Source: Croceitalea sp947503285 (GTDB lineage: Bacteria > Bacteroidota > Bacteroidia > Flavobacteriales > Flavobacteriaceae). Taken from it: DNA of 64,000 nucleotides. Location of the stretch: contig NZ_BTGQ01000001.1 in NCBI RefSeq assembly GCF_036985505.1, forward strand, positions 372,001-436,000, read 5' to 3'. How positions within the stretch are numbered: position 1 is the first letter of the stretch; every line of letters starts with the position of its first letter. Positions 45,154 to 52,775 of this stretch are shown piece after piece. The position numbers and the translations under genes are program-made. A model generated the notes under the pieces. The model was not told the origin of the DNA. It did no database searches and saw only the letters and a list, made by a program, of their open reading frames with translations.

Positions 45154-45717
45154 ATGAAAAATAACAGAACACTTCTTCTAGCACTGGTACTACTTATTAT
45201 CAACGTATTGGTCTACAGTTTACAAGCACAAACAAAATATATCGATAAATCCGGTAACATAAAATTTGAGGCTTCCGAGAAACTCTTTGAACCTGTTGAA
45301 GCTGTGAATAATACGGTTACCGCCGTTTTGAATGCCGATAATGGTGAATTTGCCTCCTTGGCATTAGTTACGGCATTCCGTTTTAAGAACTCGCTAATGG
45401 AAGAGCATTTCAATGAAAATTATATGGAATCCGAAACATACCCCAAAGCAATATTCAAAGGTAAGTTACGAGATTTTGACCTCTCCAATTTGTCTGAAAC
45501 TCCAAAGGAATTTGAAGTAGATGGGAAATTAGAATTGCATGGAAAAGAAAAGGAGGTCAAAACAGTGGTTCGCTTACATCAATTGAATGGAGCCATTGTC
45601 ATGAAGGGTGGCTTTGCGGTCGCCCCTTCTGACTTTGATATTGAGATCCCTGCAATCGTTCGAGGTAAAATTGCGAAGCAAGTAAATGTATTAATCAATT
45701 TTAAGCTACGACCATGA
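45154..45717 (+). CDS. YceI-family periplasmic protein (module A)
   Basis: 187 residues; signal peptide ends at SLQAQ. YceI beta-barrel lipocalin-like fold: KYIDKSGNIKFEASEKLFEPVEAVNN, FRFKNSLMEEHFNENYMESETYPKAIFKG (the typical long helical insert), then DGKLELHGKEKEVKTVV. YceI proteins bind long isoprenoid chains such as polyprenyl or quinone tails in the periplasm. The stop overlaps the next gene by 4 bp. Paralog of 47773-48321 in the same operon region. Confidence 0.88.
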   Translation: MKNNRTLLLALVLLIINVLVYSLQAQTKYIDKSGNIKFEASEKLFEPVEAVNNTVTAVLNADNGEFASLALVTAFRFKNSLMEEHFNENYMESETYPKAIFKGKLRDFDLSNLSETPKEFEVDGKLELHGKEKEVKTVVRLHQLNGAIVMKGGFAVAPSDFDIEIPAIVRGKIAKQVNVLINFKLRP

Positions 45718-46124
45718 GCAAGAAAAGAATTGGATATATCGTCATGGCCATTTTAGTAGTAGGGCTTATTACAGGTTTTGTGGTCTATAAAAAGGTCATC
45801 AATCCTGAACAACGTGAAATATCCAAAGAAGTTACGGAATTCACAATGGATGCCGAAGACCTACAATTTCACTTTCTAAATGACCCCGAAGCCGCCACCC
45901 TCAAATATGTGGACAAAGTCTTAGAAACTTCTGGAACCATTACCGAAGTGGGGCCAAATTTCATTGTAATGGAAGGGAAGGTCCAGGCAAACCTTCTAGA
46001 AGGAAACAAGCAACATATCAAAGTTGGTGATATCGTAAAGACCAAAGGCAGATGCATAGGCTTTGATGAATTTCTGCTATTGGTAAAAATAGATCAAGTA
46101 ACCATTATTAAAAACAACCAATGA
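45714..46124 (+). CDS. membrane-anchored OB-fold protein, tRNA_anti-like (module A)
   Basis: 136 residues. One N-terminal membrane helix (about 6-25) and a periplasmic OB fold of the tRNA_anti-like type: KYVDKVLETSGTITEVGPNFIVMEG, then KQHIKVGDIVKTKGRCIGFDEFLLLVKID. The family name comes from fold similarity; RNA binding outside the cytoplasm is improbable. Overlaps YceI upstream and DUF5777 downstream by 4 bp each. A shorter lipoprotein paralog lies at 47361. Confidence 0.82.
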   Translation: MSKKRIGYIVMAILVVGLITGFVVYKKVINPEQREISKEVTEFTMDAEDLQFHFLNDPEAATLKYVDKVLETSGTITEVGPNFIVMEGKVQANLLEGNKQHIKVGDIVKTKGRCIGFDEFLLLVKIDQVTIIKNNQ

Positions 46125-46975
46125 AAACTAAAATAGTATTAAGCATATTTCTTTTTGCAATATTGGGTAGCAATGCCCAAGAAGATCTGCTTGCTGAATT
46201 TGATTCCGTGCAACCCAGTTCGTTTAAGACCGCCGCATTTAAAGGATTGAAAATCGTAAATTTTGAATCAACGAAGATGATCTCAAAAGGTGAGCTGTAT
46301 TTTGTGGTATCACATCGCTTTGGATCGGTAAGAACGGGTTTTGAAGATTTTTTCGGCTTGGATCAAGCGGTTACGCGACTCAATTTTTTGTATGGGATTA
46401 CGGATGGAATCAATATCGGTGTTTCAAGAAGCTCATTTCAAAAGATTTATGAATCTTCTTTAAAGGTAAGGTTGATACGAGAGAAAAAGGATGGTTTTCC
46501 CTTCACGATCGTAAGTTCGAACAACATTCTTATCAATACTGCATTGGACCGGCAATTTTTGCCAGGTCTAGAATTTGAAAATAGATTGGGATATACGGCA
46601 CAAATGCTGATTTCAAAAAAATTCAATAAAAACTTTTCCCTTCAGTTGATACCGACTTTTTTTCATGACAATTTGGTAGCCATTGATGAACAAGACAACT
46701 CACAATACGTACTTGGCTTTGGTGGTAGACATAAGTTGACAAAACGATTTTCACTCAATTTTGATTATGGCCTGCATTTGAACAGGGCGTCTAGCTCACC
46801 ATTTGTAAATCCACTTTCCATCGGTGTCGATATAGAAACAGGCGGGCATGTGTTTCAATTGCATTTTACCAACGCCCAACCAATGAACACCAATGGTTTT
46901 TTAGGGCAGGCAACCGGAGATTGGGGAGATGGTGATTTTTTCTTTGGTTTTAATCTTTCAAGGGTCTTTAATTGA
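46121..46975 (+). CDS. DUF5777 outer membrane beta-barrel protein (module A)
   Basis: 284 residues; signal peptide ends at GSNAQE. Alternating hydrophobic strands to the C-terminus and final FFFGFNLSRVFN suggest an outer membrane barrel. Family hallmarks are KTAAFKGLKIVNFESTKMISKGELYFVVSHRFG and the LNFLYGITDGINIGVSRS strand pair. Function unknown; because it is translationally coupled to OB-fold and YceI proteins it may be the outer membrane end of one envelope pathway. Paralog at 48311. Confidence 0.85.
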   Translation: MKTKIVLSIFLFAILGSNAQEDLLAEFDSVQPSSFKTAAFKGLKIVNFESTKMISKGELYFVVSHRFGSVRTGFEDFFGLDQAVTRLNFLYGITDGINIGVSRSSFQKIYESSLKVRLIREKKDGFPFTIVSSNNILINTALDRQFLPGLEFENRLGYTAQMLISKKFNKNFSLQLIPTFFHDNLVAIDEQDNSQYVLGFGGRHKLTKRFSLNFDYGLHLNRASSSPFVNPLSIGVDIETGGHVFQLHFTNAQPMNTNGFLGQATGDWGDGDFFFGFNLSRVFN

Positions 46976-46983
46976 TACATAAA

Positions 46984-47244
46984 ATGGAAATACAATTAGC
47001 AAGAATTCAGGTGCAGAATAGATTCTGTACAAGTTGTAAAAGCGCAATAAAGGCGCGATTGGCCGAAATAAAATCCATTTCAAATATCGAATTATATGTA
47101 AGTGAGTCTTTAGTAGTCTTTAATTTTTTAAGGGCAAATGAGCTATGCGATGTCTTAAATGTATTATCTGAAATAGGTCACCCCGAAATTGGGGAGCGAT
47201 TCACAAACCCCAATGAAGCGGTATCGAAAATATGTTTGTGTTAG
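46984..47244 (+). CDS. small CxxC protein resembling a heavy-metal-associated domain
   Basis: 86 residues from ATG 46984 (MEIQLARIQVQNRF); a start at 46972 would overlap the barrel gene by 4 bp. The pattern strand - FCTSCKSAIKARLAEIKSI - strand (Cys15, Cys18) resembles the HMA/CopZ metal-binding fold, in which a helix follows the CxxC. Another two Cys end the protein (KICLC). No signal peptide, so cytoplasmic. It may bind copper, zinc or be redox active; the family call is tentative. Last gene before the terminator at 47261. Confidence 0.65.
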   Translation: MEIQLARIQVQNRFCTSCKSAIKARLAEIKSISNIELYVSESLVVFNFLRANELCDVLNVLSEIGHPEIGERFTNPNEAVSKICLC

Positions 47245-47260
47245 TTTAAGTAGTTTTTAG

Positions 47261-47286
47261 AAGCCTCCCAATTGAGGGAGGCTTTT
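47261..47286 (+). terminator. intrinsic terminator after module A
   Basis: Perfect 9-bp stem AAGCCTCCC / GGGAGGCTT with a 6-nt loop, followed by TTTT. It separates module A from module B, which thus has its own promoter in the 75 bp that follow or depends on read-through. Confidence 0.88.
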
Positions 47287-47360
47287 AATTTTGAATTACT
47301 GATGTTATATAAAGTCCGTTATAAAGTAGTAGTTTTAATTATGGTTAGTACAAGTTGGAT

Positions 47361-47771
47361 ATGATAAGGCATTTTTCATTTTTATATCGTATTGTCTTTG
47401 GTTGTTTTGCCTTATCCGTTATCAGTTGTAAATATGCAACGAATCAAGATATTAGTGCCATCGCGCCTAAAATGTCGTATGATGCAGGCAATTTGATTGC
47501 TACCTTGCAAACCACAAAAGAGTACGATAGCGAGACCGTCATCGCGGTTACAGGGATTGTGCATGAAGTCAACACTATCAATAACAGGGTAACTATTTTG
47601 TTAAAAGGAAATGACGAACAAGAAAACTATATTATATGCGATATGGATTCCAATCAAACCCATAAGATAAAGACCATACAAAAAGGGGATTCTTTGGTAA
47701 TCAAAGGCCTTTTAAAGGGAATGTTGAAAGATGTCATTATGTTGAATTGTATAATTGTCAAGAGCGAATAG
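47361..47771 (+). CDS. lipoprotein OB-fold protein, tRNA_anti-like (module B)
   Basis: About 136 residues from ATG 47361 (MIRHFSFLYRIVF; 47355 is an alternative). Lipobox VISC at about residue 22, then an OB fold: VIAVTGIVHEVNTINNRVTILLKG, IKTIQKGDSLVIKGLLKGML, and a final ML-NCIIVKS strand. Shares fold and order of elements with the membrane-helix version at 45714 but has a lipid anchor instead. Ends 1 bp before the YceI gene start, so the genes are coupled. Confidence 0.78.
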   Translation: MIRHFSFLYRIVFGCFALSVISCKYATNQDISAIAPKMSYDAGNLIATLQTTKEYDSETVIAVTGIVHEVNTINNRVTILLKGNDEQENYIICDMDSNQTHKIKTIQKGDSLVIKGLLKGMLKDVIMLNCIIVKSE

Positions 47772-47772
47772 C

Positions 47773-48321
47773 ATGATAAGGATTTTAGTCATTTTTCTTT
47801 TGATGGTCACTAATGCGAAACCACCCAAAGCCACGGAAAAGGTAATTGCAAGACAAGGGAAGGTTTCTTTTTTTTCATATACTTCAGTTGAAGATATAAA
47901 AGCCGAAAACAATCAGGTTCTAAGTGTAATCGATATAGATAAAAAGGAGATTGCGGTTCGTATGCTAATGAACGCTTTTATTTTTGAAAAGGCGTTGATG
48001 CGAGAGCACTTTAATGAAAGTTATTTAGAGTCGGATATCTATCCAAAGGCCATTTTTGAAGGTGAAATCGTAGATTTTGATCCTACTATCGATGGCGAGC
48101 AGACCCGTATTGTTAAAGGTGTTTTTACCATGCATGGCAAATCCAAAGAGTTGGAAATAAAGACAAAAATTGTAAAACAAGATAATAATTACATGGTTTC
48201 CGGTGTTTTTGAAACTTTTGTAAAAGACTATGATATCAATATTCCGCCATTACTTGCAGGAAATATAGCCAAAAGTATTTCAGTAGAATTTAGATTTGAA
48301 TATCAGCCTTATGAAGATTAG
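47773..48321 (+). CDS. YceI-family protein (module B)
   Basis: 182 residues from ATG 47773 (MIRILVIFLLMVTNAKPP), chosen because it follows the previous stop by one base and opens a signal peptide. YceI fold as at 45154: FSYTSVEDIKAENNQVL, FIFEKALMREHFNESYLESDIYPKAIFEG and VFTMHGKSKELEIKTK. The two YceI proteins are clear paralogs (shared MxEHFNExYxES pattern). Its end overlaps the next gene by 11 bp. Confidence 0.85.
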   Translation: MIRILVIFLLMVTNAKPPKATEKVIARQGKVSFFSYTSVEDIKAENNQVLSVIDIDKKEIAVRMLMNAFIFEKALMREHFNESYLESDIYPKAIFEGEIVDFDPTIDGEQTRIVKGVFTMHGKSKELEIKTKIVKQDNNYMVSGVFETFVKDYDINIPPLLAGNIAKSISVEFRFEYQPYED

Positions 48322-49201
48322 AATTGCGTTTACTACGGCCATGGTGCTGCTTACGGTGAGCAGGTCATTTTCTCAAGATTTGTTGGAAATTTTGGAGTCT
48401 GAAACTTCTAAAGCAACCCAATTCATTCCTGCCACTTTTAAAATGACCCGAATCACCATTGGCCATTCAACTGAAGTAAGAAGTAAGGGTATTCTTGAGG
48501 TGTTTGTCGCAAATCGCTTCTGGAACCTGCCAGTTGAAAGGTCGCAGAGCTTTATCGCCGATAGAATGAGTAGTCGAATAGCCTTGGAATATGGTATTTC
48601 CGACAATCTCACCTTCGGTGGCGGGGCTACGACCTTTGATGGCCTTTTTGATGCTCACCTCAAGTATAGGATACCAACCAAAAATGCAGGTGTACTTCCT
48701 TTTCGGGTGACGTTGTTCCAAAATTTCAGTTACGACAGTAGTCCAATCGCAAACCAGGCTATCGCCGATGATTTTTCAGATAGATTGGCATTCACATCCC
48801 AGGTATTGCTTTCTAAAAAGGTAACGAAAGACTTTTCGTTTCAATTGGCACCAACATATGTTCATAAATCATTGGGAACACAGCCAAATGACCCGACCAA
48901 TTTTTTTGCTTTGGGTGTAGGGGCCCGCTATAAATTAGGAAGCCATTTGAGCTTAGTTTCCGAATATTATCATACGGTGAATCCCATTGAATCGTTCGAG
49001 ACCCATGACCCATTTGCCATTGGGGTCAATTGGGAACTTGGGGATGTGCTTTTGCAATTTATGTTGACAAATGCAGTGAACATGGTAGAAGATACCTTTA
49101 TTACCCAGACCAGGAATAACTTCAATTTTCGTAATCCCAACCTGAATTTTGGCTTTAACGCCACTTATGTAATCCACTTTAAGAATAAGCTTAAGAAGTA
49201 A
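48311..49201 (+). CDS. DUF5777 outer membrane beta-barrel protein (module B)
   Basis: 296 residues from ATG 48311 (MKIRIAFTTAMVLLTV); signal peptide ends at SRSFSQ. Same hallmarks as the module A barrel: FIPATFKMTRITIGHSTEVRSKGILEVFVANRFW and IALEYGISDNLTFGGGATTFDG, ending NFGFNATYVIHFKNKLKK. The family is of unknown function. Last gene of module B; a TSUP permease gene follows after about 115 bp. Confidence 0.84.
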   Translation: MKIRIAFTTAMVLLTVSRSFSQDLLEILESETSKATQFIPATFKMTRITIGHSTEVRSKGILEVFVANRFWNLPVERSQSFIADRMSSRIALEYGISDNLTFGGGATTFDGLFDAHLKYRIPTKNAGVLPFRVTLFQNFSYDSSPIANQAIADDFSDRLAFTSQVLLSKKVTKDFSFQLAPTYVHKSLGTQPNDPTNFFALGVGARYKLGSHLSLVSEYYHTVNPIESFETHDPFAIGVNWELGDVLLQFMLTNAVNMVEDTFITQTRNNFNFRNPNLNFGFNATYVIHFKNKLKK

Positions 49202-49316
49202 ACAAGATTTTTGGGGAAATACGAAGTAAACCCATAACGGTACACAAGAAGTTGTGGAACAAAATTTAGGGGGAAACATGTTGGCATACCACCTTCGGCC
49301 GCAGTACTTTTATAAA

Positions 49317-50072
49317 ATGTACGAGTGGTACCATTTTATTTTATTGGTTGTTGTGGGCTTTGTGGTCGGTTTTATAAATACCATTGCAGGTGGGGCTTCT
49401 CTAATTTCATTGCCAATACTTATTTTTTTGGGTCTACCACCCGCGGTTGCAAACGGTACAAATAGGGTGGCGATTATCGTACAGACCGCTATGGCTACCG
49501 CCGGTTTTAAAAGTAAGGGCATAAACACATATCCTTTTAATGTGTATTTAGGGATTTCTGCCCTCTTTGGGGCAATTATCGGTGCTAGAATTGCAGTTGA
49601 CGTTGATGGGGAGGCTTTTAATAGGATTCTAGCGATAGTCATGATCGCAGTGGTGCTGATCATCATTTTCAAACTAAAGATTAAAACAACCGATTTGAAG
49701 GAAAGACTTACGGGCAAGCACTTATGGATTGGAATCATAGTGTTCTTTTTCTTCGGAATTTATGGTGGATTCATTAACGCAGGGCTGGGCTTTCTCATGT
49801 TACTTTTTCTACATTTCATAAATAAAATGACTTTGGTTCGTGCGAACGCTACGAAAGTAGTAGTGGTATTTATCTATATGTTATCCGCCCTTGCCGTATT
49901 TGCCTTTAATGACAAGGTAGAATGGCTGATAGGCCTCGTCTTGGCTATCGGTAATGGAACAGGGGCTTGGGTAGCCAGCCGATTTTCGGTCAAGAAGGGA
50001 GATGGATTTATAAAGTCTTTCCTCATTGTTATGGTGATTGCCATGGCCATTAAATTGTGGTTTTTTACCTAA
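49317..50072 (+). CDS. TSUP-family (TauE/SafE) membrane permease
   Basis: About 251 residues from the ATG at 49317 (MYEWYHFILLVVVG); ATGs at 49278 or 49254 would add a hydrophilic lead-in not usual for the family. Eight hydrophobic segments in two halves, with the family motifs GFINTIAGGASLISLPIL-LGLPPAVANGTNRVA and YGGFINAGLGFLML. Relatives export sulfite, sulfoacetate or other organosulfur anions across the inner membrane; substrate cannot be assigned. The stop is immediately followed by a heptamer array. Confidence 0.9.
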   Translation: MYEWYHFILLVVVGFVVGFINTIAGGASLISLPILIFLGLPPAVANGTNRVAIIVQTAMATAGFKSKGINTYPFNVYLGISALFGAIIGARIAVDVDGEAFNRILAIVMIAVVLIIIFKLKIKTTDLKERLTGKHLWIGIIVFFFFGIYGGFINAGLGFLMLLFLHFINKMTLVRANATKVVVVFIYMLSALAVFAFNDKVEWLIGLVLAIGNGTGAWVASRFSVKKGDGFIKSFLIVMVIAMAIKLWFFT

Positions 50073-50073
50073 T

Positions 50074-50122
50074 TAGGAGTTAGGAGTTAGGAGTGAGGAG
50101 TGAGGAGTGAGGAGTGAGGAGT
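50074..50122. repeat. tandem heptamer array (T/G)AGGAGT, seven copies
   Basis: Three TAGGAGT followed by four GAGGAGT units, then degenerate copies to about 50136. It starts two bases after the TSUP stop. The register of seven bases is the same as in the other two arrays of the window but the unit differs. Confidence 0.9.
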
Positions 50123-50185
50123 GAGGGATTAGGGGAGAGGAGCTAGTAAAAAGAACATTGAAGATACAGATGAAATTTGTAATTT

Positions 50186-50330
50186 CCATTAACCATTAAC
50201 CATTAACCATTAACCATTAACCATTAACCATTAACCATTAACCATTAACCATTAACCATTAACCATTAACCATTAACCATTAACCATTAACCATTAACCA
50301 TTAACCATTAACCATAAACCATAAACCATT
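50186..50330. repeat. tandem heptamer array CCATTAA touching a start codon
   Basis: Eighteen perfect CCATTAA copies (50186-50311), two CCATAAA copies (50312-50325) and a partial CCATT, after which the ATG of the aminotransferase gene follows with no gap. The promoter, leader and any ribosome site of that gene must lie in or before the array. Confidence 0.97.
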
Positions 50331-51530
50331 ATGCCAGGATTCGAATTATTTGGGGCTCAAGAAAAAGCGCAAGTGCAAGATGTGTTGGATAATGGGGTAT
50401 TAATGCGCTATGGTTTTGACAGTATGCGCAACGGACATTGGAAAGCCAAAGAACTAGAAAAGGCTTTGGCCGCTCGTATGCAGACCAAATATGCGCAATT
50501 GGTCAGCAGCGGAACCTCGGCATTGACCGTAGCATTGGTCAGTGCTGGAGTAGGGGCAGGAGATGAGGTCATCATGCCTACCTTCACTTTTGTAGCTACT
50601 TTTGAGTCTATTTTAGCGGTTGGTGCAATTCCAATTCTTGTTGATATTGACGACACCTTGACCTTGAATCCCGATGCGGTCAAAAAAGCGATAACCCCAA
50701 AGACCAAGGTCGTTATGCCGGTCCATATGTGTGGCTCAATGGCAGACATGGGGGCTTTAAAGGCAATTTGTGACGAACATCAATTACTATTGTTAGAAGA
50801 TGCCTGTCAGGCGATAGGGGGCAGCTACAACGGGAAGCCTTTGGGTAGTATCGGGGACTTGGGGTGTTTTTCTTTCGATTATGTAAAGACGATTACCTGT
50901 GGGGAGGGTGGTGCAATTATAACCAATACCGAAACCTATTATAAGAATGCGGACCATTATTCAGATCATGGTCATGACCATGTTGGAAATGATAGGGGTG
51001 CGGAGACCCATCCCTTTTTGGGGTACAATTTTCGAATTTCAGAGTTGAATGCGGCCGTAGGCTGCGCTCAAATAAATCGATTGGATGAGTTCATTGCCCT
51101 GCAGGAGAAACATTATACCATCTTACGCAAGGTACTTTCCGATATTCCTGAAATTACCTTTAGGCGCGTACCCGATGGAGGCGTTGAGAATTATTCTTTT
51201 TTAAACTTTTTTCTTCCTACCGAAGAGCTCACTCGAAAAGTCCACAAGGCTTTAGGGGAATCGCAAATTGATGCTTGTTTTTATTGGTTTGATAACAACT
51301 GGCACTATTACCGAAAATGGGGGCACCTCTTTCAACAAAAATCCCTTGGTCGGTTACCGAAAGATGTTTTGGAAGGAATTCCTGATTATACCAAGGAAGA
51401 TTTTTCTAAGTCTGACCATTGGATGGCTCGAAACATTTCATGTCTGGTGAAACTTGGTTGGACGGAAAAGGAAGTTCATGGGAGGGCAGCAAAAATGGCG
51501 GGGATTATCCGTCAAATAGTAAATCCGTAG
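50331..51530 (+). CDS. DegT/DnrJ/EryC1/StrS-family aminotransferase
   Basis: 399 residues, PLP-dependent aminotransferase that adds an amino group to nucleotide-linked keto-sugars or related keto compounds in the cytoplasm. Visible: SSGTSALTVAL near the N-terminus, DEVIMPTFTFVATFESIL, EDACQAIGGSYNGKPLGSIGDLGCFSF, and the PLP lysine K186 in FDYVKTITCGEGGAI. ATG at 50331 gives MPGFELFGAQEKAQV, the usual opening of this subgroup. It stands alone, without other sugar nucleotide genes. The heptamer array ends directly at the start codon. Confidence 0.92.
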   Translation: MPGFELFGAQEKAQVQDVLDNGVLMRYGFDSMRNGHWKAKELEKALAARMQTKYAQLVSSGTSALTVALVSAGVGAGDEVIMPTFTFVATFESILAVGAIPILVDIDDTLTLNPDAVKKAITPKTKVVMPVHMCGSMADMGALKAICDEHQLLLLEDACQAIGGSYNGKPLGSIGDLGCFSFDYVKTITCGEGGAIITNTETYYKNADHYSDHGHDHVGNDRGAETHPFLGYNFRISELNAAVGCAQINRLDEFIALQEKHYTILRKVLSDIPEITFRRVPDGGVENYSFLNFFLPTEELTRKVHKALGESQIDACFYWFDNNWHYYRKWGHLFQQKSLGRLPKDVLEGIPDYTKEDFSKSDHWMARNISCLVKLGWTEKEVHGRAAKMAGIIRQIVNP

Positions 51531-51554
51531 CTCCCAAAAAAACCAAGGATTTTT

Positions 51555-51569
51555 GTCATAATTTATGAC
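51555..51569. promoter_or_regulatory. 15-bp palindrome upstream of an ECF sigma gene
   Basis: GTCATAA-T-TTATGAC, perfect 7-bp arms, 35 bp before the sigma gene start. Two CGGTAA hexamers follow (51573 and 51594). It could be an operator; no regulator is known. Confidence 0.4.
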
Positions 51570-51604
51570 TGTCGGTAACTAAATAAGTAAAGACGGTAAT
51601 CTTT

Positions 51605-52111
51605 ATGGACAAAGATTTAAAAAGCACTTTTTTGGATGCACTAGACGATTCACAAGATAAACTACTTCGTATCTGTTCTTCTTATGCGCAAGATCCCAAT
51701 GATGCCAAAGACCTTTTTCAAGAGGTTTTGGTAAATATATGGAAGGCTTTGCCAAATTTCAAGGCAAATTCAAGCCTAGCGACATGGATGTATCGAATTA
51801 CCCTTAATGTGTGTTTGAGGCATCGTGCCAATTTACAACGCGAAAGAAAGCGGTTTTCACGATTGAAAAGTGTTGAAATTGAACAGATTGATGTTGAAAA
51901 TCAGAATAAACCAGACGAAGTAAGATTGCTGTTACTACGAAACTGCGTACGGAACCTGAATAATGCCGATAAGGCTGTAATCACCCTATATCTCGAAAGC
52001 TTACCCTACCGGGAAATTGCCAGCATAACAGGACTAAAAGAGAATACCATTGCAGTGAAGGTGAAAAGAATAAAGACGAAGTTGTTGAATTGTATAAATG
52101 CTAAGCTATGA
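51605..52111 (+). CDS. ECF-type RNA polymerase sigma factor
   Basis: 168 residues: region 2 (LLRICSSYAQDPNDAKDLFQEVLVNIWKALPNF, SSLATWMYRITLNVCLRH) and region 4 (DKAVITLYLESLPYREIASITGLKENTIAVKVKRIKTKL). Sequence is distinct from the sigma at 20210, so it serves another regulon. The last 4 bp overlap the following membrane protein gene, a coupling usual for sigma and partner. Start ATG 51605 (MDKDLKSTFLDAL). Confidence 0.92.
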   Translation: MDKDLKSTFLDALDDSQDKLLRICSSYAQDPNDAKDLFQEVLVNIWKALPNFKANSSLATWMYRITLNVCLRHRANLQRERKRFSRLKSVEIEQIDVENQNKPDEVRLLLLRNCVRNLNNADKAVITLYLESLPYREIASITGLKENTIAVKVKRIKTKLLNCINAKL

Positions 52112-52722
52112 TTGAAAATGAATTGATTCAAATTTGGCAATCCTCACCGAGGCATGAGCAAATAAAATTTGAGAAATCCAAATTGCTGTTAGAGGTACAG
52201 TCCAGTCTGGGTAGGTTTGACAAGATTACGGGAAAATGGGATTTTGGAACAATAGGTTCAGCGATTGTTATGTTTCTTATTTTGCTCTATGTTGCTTTCA
52301 GGCTACCTAGTGTCTTGGCTAAAGTAGGCGTGATTTTGCTTATGCTTTGGTGCTTGTTTTTGATTTACGTCGTTCTTAGGCTTAAAAGGACAAAACCTAA
52401 TGAAGCGAGCTCATATCTTGACTATCTAAAACAACATAGGCAATACCTCAAAAATCATATACGCTTGTCCAATGGATTTATGGTACTGACCGTTTTCCCT
52501 TGTTTTGGTGGAGTGGCCCTGGTTATGATTGGCAAGCTGAACCTATGGAACAAATCTTGGTCTGAAATAGCGGGCACTAAGATGGTCTGGATTCAGTTTT
52601 CGATTTTTATGCTCGTCGGAATAGTTGCCTATGCAATGAATAAATGGGTGGCAAAAAGGGAATTTCTGCCCAGATTGCAAAAAGTGAATAAACTATTGGC
52701 GTTGCTCAAAGAAGACCAGTAA
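52108..52722 (+). CDS. membrane protein coupled to an ECF sigma factor
   Basis: 204 residues: soluble N-terminal part (about 1-45) with SPRHEQIKFEKSKLLLEVQ, then two pairs of hydrophobic segments (about 48-90 and 120-175) with a short charged C-terminal tail. By position it is a candidate regulator of the sigma factor, but it lacks a zinc-binding HxxxCxxC motif. Similar sigma/membrane-protein pairs occur in flavobacteria without assigned stimulus. The gap to ribB (convergent) contains a loose 9-bp inverted repeat. Confidence 0.75.
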   Translation: MIENELIQIWQSSPRHEQIKFEKSKLLLEVQSSLGRFDKITGKWDFGTIGSAIVMFLILLYVAFRLPSVLAKVGVILLMLWCLFLIYVVLRLKRTKPNEASSYLDYLKQHRQYLKNHIRLSNGFMVLTVFPCFGGVALVMIGKLNLWNKSWSEIAGTKMVWIQFSIFMLVGIVAYAMNKWVAKREFLPRLQKVNKLLALLKEDQ

Positions 52723-52775
52723 TCGAAACACTTTCACGAAGCTAAACACCTTAAACGGATAAACTTGCAAAGTGT

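Noticed and set aside
45714..46124. OB-fold proteins as tRNA-binding factors
   Set aside because: The tRNA_anti-like name reflects fold only; both copies are anchored to a membrane and lie with periplasmic genes.
50186..50330. CCATTAA array as telomere-like or coding repeat
   Set aside because: It lies inside a chromosome-like gene context, and no frame through it continues into a conserved protein; the ATG of the aminotransferase begins right after it.
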